Notes under the pieces: model-generated | The model's input: the letters and a program-made list of their open reading frames with translations, nothing else | The model's database searches: none | Told to the model about the DNA's origin: nothing | Translations under genes and position numbers: made by a program | Part shown: positions 5,114 to 8,781 of the stretch, piece after piece | How positions within the stretch are numbered: position 1 is the first letter of the stretch | Layout of the letters: every line of letters begins with the position of its first letter | Source: Amylibacter sp. | GTDB taxonomy: Bacteria; Pseudomonadota; Alphaproteobacteria; Rhodobacterales; Rhodobacteraceae | Length of the DNA: 8,781 nt | Assembly (NCBI GenBank): GCA_027083485.1 | Contig: JALWOO010000068.1 | Coordinates: forward strand, 1-8,781 | Direction: 5' to 3'

Positions 5114-6721
5114 ATGTTAGATCACGCCACAAATCAGCCCGTTCTGCCGCCCGAAATTGATCGGCGCCGGACCTTTGCCATTATCTCGCATCCGGATGCG
5201 GGGAAAACCACGCTGACGGAAAAATTCCTGCTGTTTGGCGGGGCGATCCAGATGGCCGGACAGGTGCGCGCCAAGGGGGATGCCCGCCGCACCCGTTCCG
5301 ATTTCATGCAAATGGAAAAGGACCGCGGCATTTCGGTTTCCGCCTCGGCCATGTCGTTTGAATTTCGTAATTTCTGGTTCAATCTGGTAGACACGCCGGG
5401 CCACTCCGATTTCTCCGAGGATACCTTTCGCACCCTGACAGCGGTGGACGCCGCTGTGATGGTCATCGACGGGGCCAAGGGCATCGAGAGCCAGACCCGC
5501 AAATTGTTCGAGGTCTGCCGCATGCGCGACATGCCGATCCTGACCTTTTGTAACAAAATGGATCGGGAGAGCCGCGACACCTTTGATATTATTGACGAAA
5601 TTCAGGAAAATCTGGCGATTGACGTGACCCCCGCCAGCTGGCCCATCGGTATGGGGCGCGATTTTATCGGCTGTTATGACCTGTTGAATGACCGGCTGGA
5701 ACTGATGGATCGGGCCGATCGCAATGTGGTTTCCGACAGCATCGAGATCAACGGGCTGGATGATCCGAAACTGGCCGAACATGTGCCGGCAGAGCTGCTG
5801 GAGCAGTTTCTGGACGAGGTCGAAATGGCCCGCGAACTGTTGCCCCCGATGGATCATCAGGCCTTTCTTGAAGGCACCCTGACCCCGATCTGGTTCGGCT
5901 CTGCGATCAATTCTTTCGGGGTCAAGGAATTGATGGACGGCATCGGCCAATATGGCCCAAAACCGCAGGTGCGCCCCGCGGTAGAACGTGACATTTCGCC
6001 GGACGAGAAAAAAGTTTCCGGCTTTGTTTTCAAGGTTCAGGCCAATATGGACCCGAAACACCGCGACCGGATTGCCTTTGTGCGGCTTTGTGCCGGGCAT
6101 TTTAAACGCGGCATGAAATTGACCCATGTGCGCAGCAAAAAGCCGATGGCGATTGCTTCGCCGATGCTGTTTCTGGCCTCGGACCGCGAACTGACCGAAG
6201 AGGCCTGGGCGGGCGATATTATCGGCATTCCCAACCATGGCCAGTTGCGGATCGGGGATGCGTTGACCGAAGGGGAGATGCTGCATTTTTCCGGTATTCC
6301 GTCCTTTGCGCCGGAATTGTTGCAATCGGTGCGCCCGACCGACCCGATGAAGGCCAAACATCTGGACAAGGCCCTGACCCAATTTGCCGAAGAAGGGGCG
6401 GCCAAGCTGTTCAAACCGATGATCGGTTCCGGCTGGATTATCGGCGTTGTCGGGGCTTTGCAGTTCGAGGTTCTTGCCTCGCGTATCGAGCTGGAATACG
6501 GCATTCCGGTGCGGTTCGAGCAGACACAGTTTACCTCTGCACGCTGGCTCACCGGCCCTGAGGACAAGGTGAATGCCTTTATCAATGTCAACAAAGGCCA
6601 CATGGCCACCGACCATGACGGCGACCCGGTTTATTTAACGCGAATTCAATGGGATATCGACCGTGTCGAGCGGGATTATCCGGACTTGAAACTGGCATCC
6701 ACCAAAGAAATCACCGTATAA
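5114..6721 (+). CDS. prfC: Peptide chain release factor 3 (RF3)
   Basis: RF3 is the translational GTPase that removes RF1 and RF2 from the ribosome after peptide release. The 535-residue product fits the family (E. coli RF3 is 529 residues). The GTPase domain has the P-loop SHPDAGKTT at 25-33, switch I with DRGISVS at 70-76, DTPGH at 93-97 and NKMD at 147-150. The RF3-specific segments follow, including PASWPIGMGRDFIGCYDL and IPNHGQLRIGDALTEGE. This wording, and the absence of EF-G domains IV and V, separates it from EF-G, LepA and TypA. The ATG at 5114 is the first possible start and gives the usual short N-terminal tail; it has no ribosome binding site. The gene is on the same strand as ribD across a 57-base gap and ends in a strong terminator. 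No frameshift or missing GTPase motif is seen. Confidence 0.98.
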   Translation: MLDHATNQPVLPPEIDRRRTFAIISHPDAGKTTLTEKFLLFGGAIQMAGQVRAKGDARRTRSDFMQMEKDRGISVSASAMSFEFRNFWFNLVDTPGHSDFSEDTFRTLTAVDAAVMVIDGAKGIESQTRKLFEVCRMRDMPILTFCNKMDRESRDTFDIIDEIQENLAIDVTPASWPIGMGRDFIGCYDLLNDRLELMDRADRNVVSDSIEINGLDDPKLAEHVPAELLEQFLDEVEMARELLPPMDHQAFLEGTLTPIWFGSAINSFGVKELMDGIGQYGPKPQVRPAVERDISPDEKKVSGFVFKVQANMDPKHRDRIAFVRLCAGHFKRGMKLTHVRSKKPMAIASPMLFLASDRELTEEAWAGDIIGIPNHGQLRIGDALTEGEMLHFSGIPSFAPELLQSVRPTDPMKAKHLDKALTQFAEEGAAKLFKPMIGSGWIIGVVGALQFEVLASRIELEYGIPVRFEQTQFTSARWLTGPEDKVNAFINVNKGHMATDHDGDPVYLTRIQWDIDRVERDYPDLKLASTKEITV

Positions 6722-6748
6722 AAAAAGGCGCGATAACCGCGCCTTTTT
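6722..6748. terminator. Bidirectional intrinsic terminator between prfC and kbp
   Basis: GGCGCG (6727-6732) pairs with CGCGCC (6738-6743) around a five-base ATAAC loop. It is flanked by five A on the left (6722-6726) and five T on the right (6744-6748), which extend the stem to 11 pairs and supply a U-run in either direction. It lies directly after the prfC stop and 22 bases beyond the kbp stop at 6770, so it can serve both convergent transcripts. Confidence 0.93.
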
Positions 6749-6769
6749 CGTATCTTATCGTGTTTTGTT

Positions 6770-7195
6770 TCAGGTCGGAATACGCAGAACCTGACCTGGA
6801 TAGATTTTATCCGGATGGCTGAGCATAGGTTTGTTGGCCTCGAAAATTTCATTGTAACGGTTGCCGTCACCCAGCGCTTTCTTGGAGATCGCCCACAAGG
6901 TATCGCCTTTGACAACCGTGTGGAAAACCGGCTCGCTGCCATCGTCAGAGGCTTCAACAGCGGCAACACCTTCGACATTGCCCACGGCCAGAATGACTTT
7001 TTCTTTCATTTCCTGACTAACCGCATCGCCTTCAACCTTTACTTTGTCGCCGTCGACGGTGATTTCCAGACCGGAGGCATCCAGCCCCAAATCCGAAATT
7101 TCCTGCACAAGCGCGTCTTTGGCGGGGGCTGCCTCGGCGGCACTGGCCCCGAAAAGCGATTTACCCGCGTTTTTTACAAAGCTCCACATTCCCAT
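6770..7195 (-). CDS. kbp: BON and LysM domain protein, Kbp/YgaU-like potassium-binding protein
   Basis: The 141-residue product closely follows E. coli Kbp (YgaU, 149 residues), a soluble cytoplasmic protein that binds potassium and changes shape on doing so. The N-terminus MGMWSFVKNAGK resembles the E. coli MGLFNFVKDAG. A BON domain covers about residues 28-84 (including KVKVEGDAVSQEMKEKVILAVGN) and a LysM domain residues 91-140 (FHTVVKGDTLWAIS to IYPGQVLRIP). There is no signal peptide despite the LysM domain. Two adjacent ATGs are possible: the one at 7195 is 7 bases after the AAGGA ribosome binding site and matches the family start, while the one at 7198 is only 4 bases after it. The gene follows the exporter gene on the same strand after 57 bases, without a visible terminator, so read-through is likely. 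Potassium binding is inferred from the family. Confidence 0.93.
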   Translation of the reverse strand: MGMWSFVKNAGKSLFGASAAEAAPAKDALVQEISDLGLDASGLEITVDGDKVKVEGDAVSQEMKEKVILAVGNVEGVAAVEASDDGSEPVFHTVVKGDTLWAISKKALGDGNRYNEIFEANKPMLSHPDKIYPGQVLRIPT

Positions 7196-7252
7196 CATTC
7201 ATTCCTTTATTTTGTGATTGCTCGCTAAAGCTCACACATATTTAGGCAACCG

Positions 7253-8781
7253 TCATTCATTTACAAGAGGCGGTTCTGCTGCTTCTTGGCCGTCGGTAAA
7301 CTGCAAACGGGCCAAACGGGCGTAAAGACCGCCTTCTTTGACCAATTCATCATGGGTGCCCTGCGCCACAACACGGCCCTTGTCGAGCACCACAATCCGG
7401 TCAGCCTGCTTCACCGTTGCCAAACGATGCGCCACAATCAAAGTGGTGCGGTCCCGGGACAGTCTTTCAACCGCCTGTTTCACCAGTTGTTCGGATTGCG
7501 CATCAAGCGCGGAGGTGGCTTCGTCAAGCAGCAATACCGGCGCATCGCGCAAAATCGCGCGGGCAATGGCAATGCGTTGCTTTTGACCGCCCGACAGCAT
7601 CACACCACGTTCCCCGACAAAAGAGCCATAACCATCCGGCAGGTCGGTCAGGAATTCATCCGCGGCGGCGGCCTTTGCGGCGGCAATGACCTCCTCGTCG
7701 GTGGCGTCAGGCCGGCCAAAGCGGATATTCTCCATCGCGCTTGTGGCAAAGATTACCGGATCCTGCGGCACAAAAGCCATCTGGCGGCGGAAATCGGCGC
7801 GGACCATATCCTTAACCGCAATTCCGTCCAGCGTTACCCGACCGGAGTCGGGATCAAAAAAGCGCAACAACAGTTGAAACACCGTCGATTTACCAGCGCC
7901 CGAAGGCCCGACCAATGCCACGGTTTCCCCCGGTTTAATGTCCAGATCGAACCCGTTCAGTGCCAAAACGCCGGGACGCGCCGGATACGCGAAGGTCACG
8001 TCTTCAAAGCCGACAGCCCCTTTCGCACGGCCTTCAATGTGCAAGGGGTTTTCCGGATCCTGAACCGCGTCTTCGGCGGTTAACAATTCGACAAGCCGGT
8101 CCGTCGCACCGGCTGCGCGCTGTAACTCGCCCCAGATTTCGGACAAAGCCCCAACCGCACCGGACACCAGAACCGCATAAATCACGAACTGCACCAAGGC
8201 CCCTGTGGTCATTTCACCGGCGCGCACATCGCGGGCACCGATCCACAAAACCCCGACAATGCCGGTAAAGATCAGAAACATAACGATCACGGTCATGATC
8301 GCCCGCGCCCCGATCCTGTTTTTGGCGGCAGTAAATGCCTGCTCGGTCAAGCGATTAAACCGCAATGCGCTGTGCTTCTCGTGGGAAAAGGCCTGCACCG
8401 CCTGCGCCGCCTGCAAGGTTTCCGTGGCATTACCGGAGCTTTCAGCGATTTTATCCTGATTTTCACGGCTCAGACGGCGGACCTTGCGCCCCAGAGTAAT
8501 AATCGGGATCAGCACCACCGGCACAATCAACAGCACCAAACCGGTCATTTTCACCGAAGTGAACAGCATCAGGGTCATGCCCCCGAAAAAAATCAGCACA
8601 TTGCGCAGCGCCACCGACACAGAGGAGCCGATCACCGACAAAATCAACGTGGTATCCGTGGTGATCCGCGACAGCACTTCGCCGGTCATGCTCTTGTCAT
8701 AAAACGCCGGGCTCATGCCGATCATTTTGTCATACACGGCCTTCCGCATATCCGCCACACCCCGCTCACTAAGGCGCGTAA
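7253..8781 (-). CDS. ABCB-type exporter, fused permease and ATPase, N-terminus beyond window
   Basis: This is the C-terminal part (509 codons, the first incomplete) of a homodimer- or heterodimer-forming half-transporter with a transmembrane domain fused to an ATPase. The frame stays open to the right edge; a GTG at 8758 is internal, because TRLSERG upstream continues the family's cytoplasmic loop. About 90 N-terminal residues with the first one or two membrane helices are missing. Counting from that GTG codon, helices include about 50-68, 72-90, 152-175 and 188-205. The ATPase follows with Walker A GPSGAGKST (284-292), Q-loop Q332, signature LSGGQ (388-392), Walker B VLLLDE (408-413) and H-loop H444. 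These are all intact, so it should be active. The overall type is MsbA/multidrug/lipid-like; the substrate cannot be told, and nothing nearby suggests it. It is followed by kbp on the same strand. Confidence 0.94.
   Translation of the reverse strand, partial: TRLSERGVADMRKAVYDKMIGMSPAFYDKSMTGEVLSRITTDTTLILSVIGSSVSVALRNVLIFFGGMTLMLFTSVKMTGLVLLIVPVVLIPIITLGRKVRRLSRENQDKIAESSGNATETLQAAQAVQAFSHEKHSALRFNRLTEQAFTAAKNRIGARAIMTVIVMFLIFTGIVGVLWIGARDVRAGEMTTGALVQFVIYAVLVSGAVGALSEIWGELQRAAGATDRLVELLTAEDAVQDPENPLHIEGRAKGAVGFEDVTFAYPARPGVLALNGFDLDIKPGETVALVGPSGAGKSTVFQLLLRFFDPDSGRVTLDGIAVKDMVRADFRRQMAFVPQDPVIFATSAMENIRFGRPDATDEEVIAAAKAAAADEFLTDLPDGYGSFVGERGVMLSGGQKQRIAIARAILRDAPVLLLDEATSALDAQSEQLVKQAVERLSRDRTTLIVAHRLATVKQADRIVVLDKGRVVAQGTHDELVKEGGLYARLARLQFTDGQEAAEPPLVNE

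Noticed and set aside
5117..6616. A 499-codon open frame on the minus strand, antisense to almost all of prfC
   Set aside because: prfC on the plus strand has intact RF3 motifs throughout. The antisense product is rich in His, Gln, Arg and Gly without recognisable domains, as expected for a shadow frame opposite a GC-biased gene.
7286..8083. A 265-codon plus-strand open frame across the exporter ATPase domain
   Set aside because: The minus strand carries all ABC ATPase motifs in order; the plus-strand product has no recognisable features.
8756..8758. GTG as the true start of the exporter gene
   Set aside because: The frame remains open to the window edge and upstream residues continue the family's loop; a start here would remove the first membrane helices.

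Overview
This window looks like ordinary chromosomal DNA of an alphaproteobacterium, most likely Rhodobacterales (Rhodobacter/Roseobacter type). The inference rests on the wording of the proteins: the MoaA radical-SAM region, the RF3 N-terminal half and the RibD deaminase domain read like family members I remember from that order. The nrdR-ribD pair and the moderately GC-rich coding DNA with AT-rich gaps also fit. I ran no database search, so the taxonomy is an inference.

Layout from left to right: (1) the 5' part of a minus-strand gene for a small soluble protein with a GT-A-like DxD motif, running off the left edge; (2) a minus-strand lipoprotein of unknown function; (3) plus-strand moaA (molybdenum cofactor synthesis), divergent from the lipoprotein gene; (4) a minus-strand secreted GH16 beta-glucanase-like enzyme, convergent with moaA; (5) plus-strand yjbQ (UPF0047); (6) plus-strand nrdR and ribD with stop and start codons directly adjoining; (7) plus-strand prfC (release factor 3); (8) a bidirectional terminator; (9) minus-strand kbp/ygaU (BON + LysM); (10) a minus-strand ABCB-type exporter half-transporter running off the right edge. 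Coding density is high, no non-coding stretch exceeds about 125 bases, and I see no rRNA, tRNA, CRISPR array, insertion sequence or integration site.

Most genes here are housekeeping genes that share a neighbourhood rather than a pathway. nrdR and ribD form a conserved, translationally adjoining unit, and the exporter and kbp may share a transcript. I found no convincing novel multi-gene system. The points worth a second look are small: a perfect 11-bp inverted repeat that overlaps the GH16 ribosome binding site, a perfect DnaA-box 9-mer upstream of nrdR, a promoter-like sequence placed so that prfC mRNA could be leaderless, an HGE variant of the RibD HAE motif, and two poorly characterised proteins at the left end.
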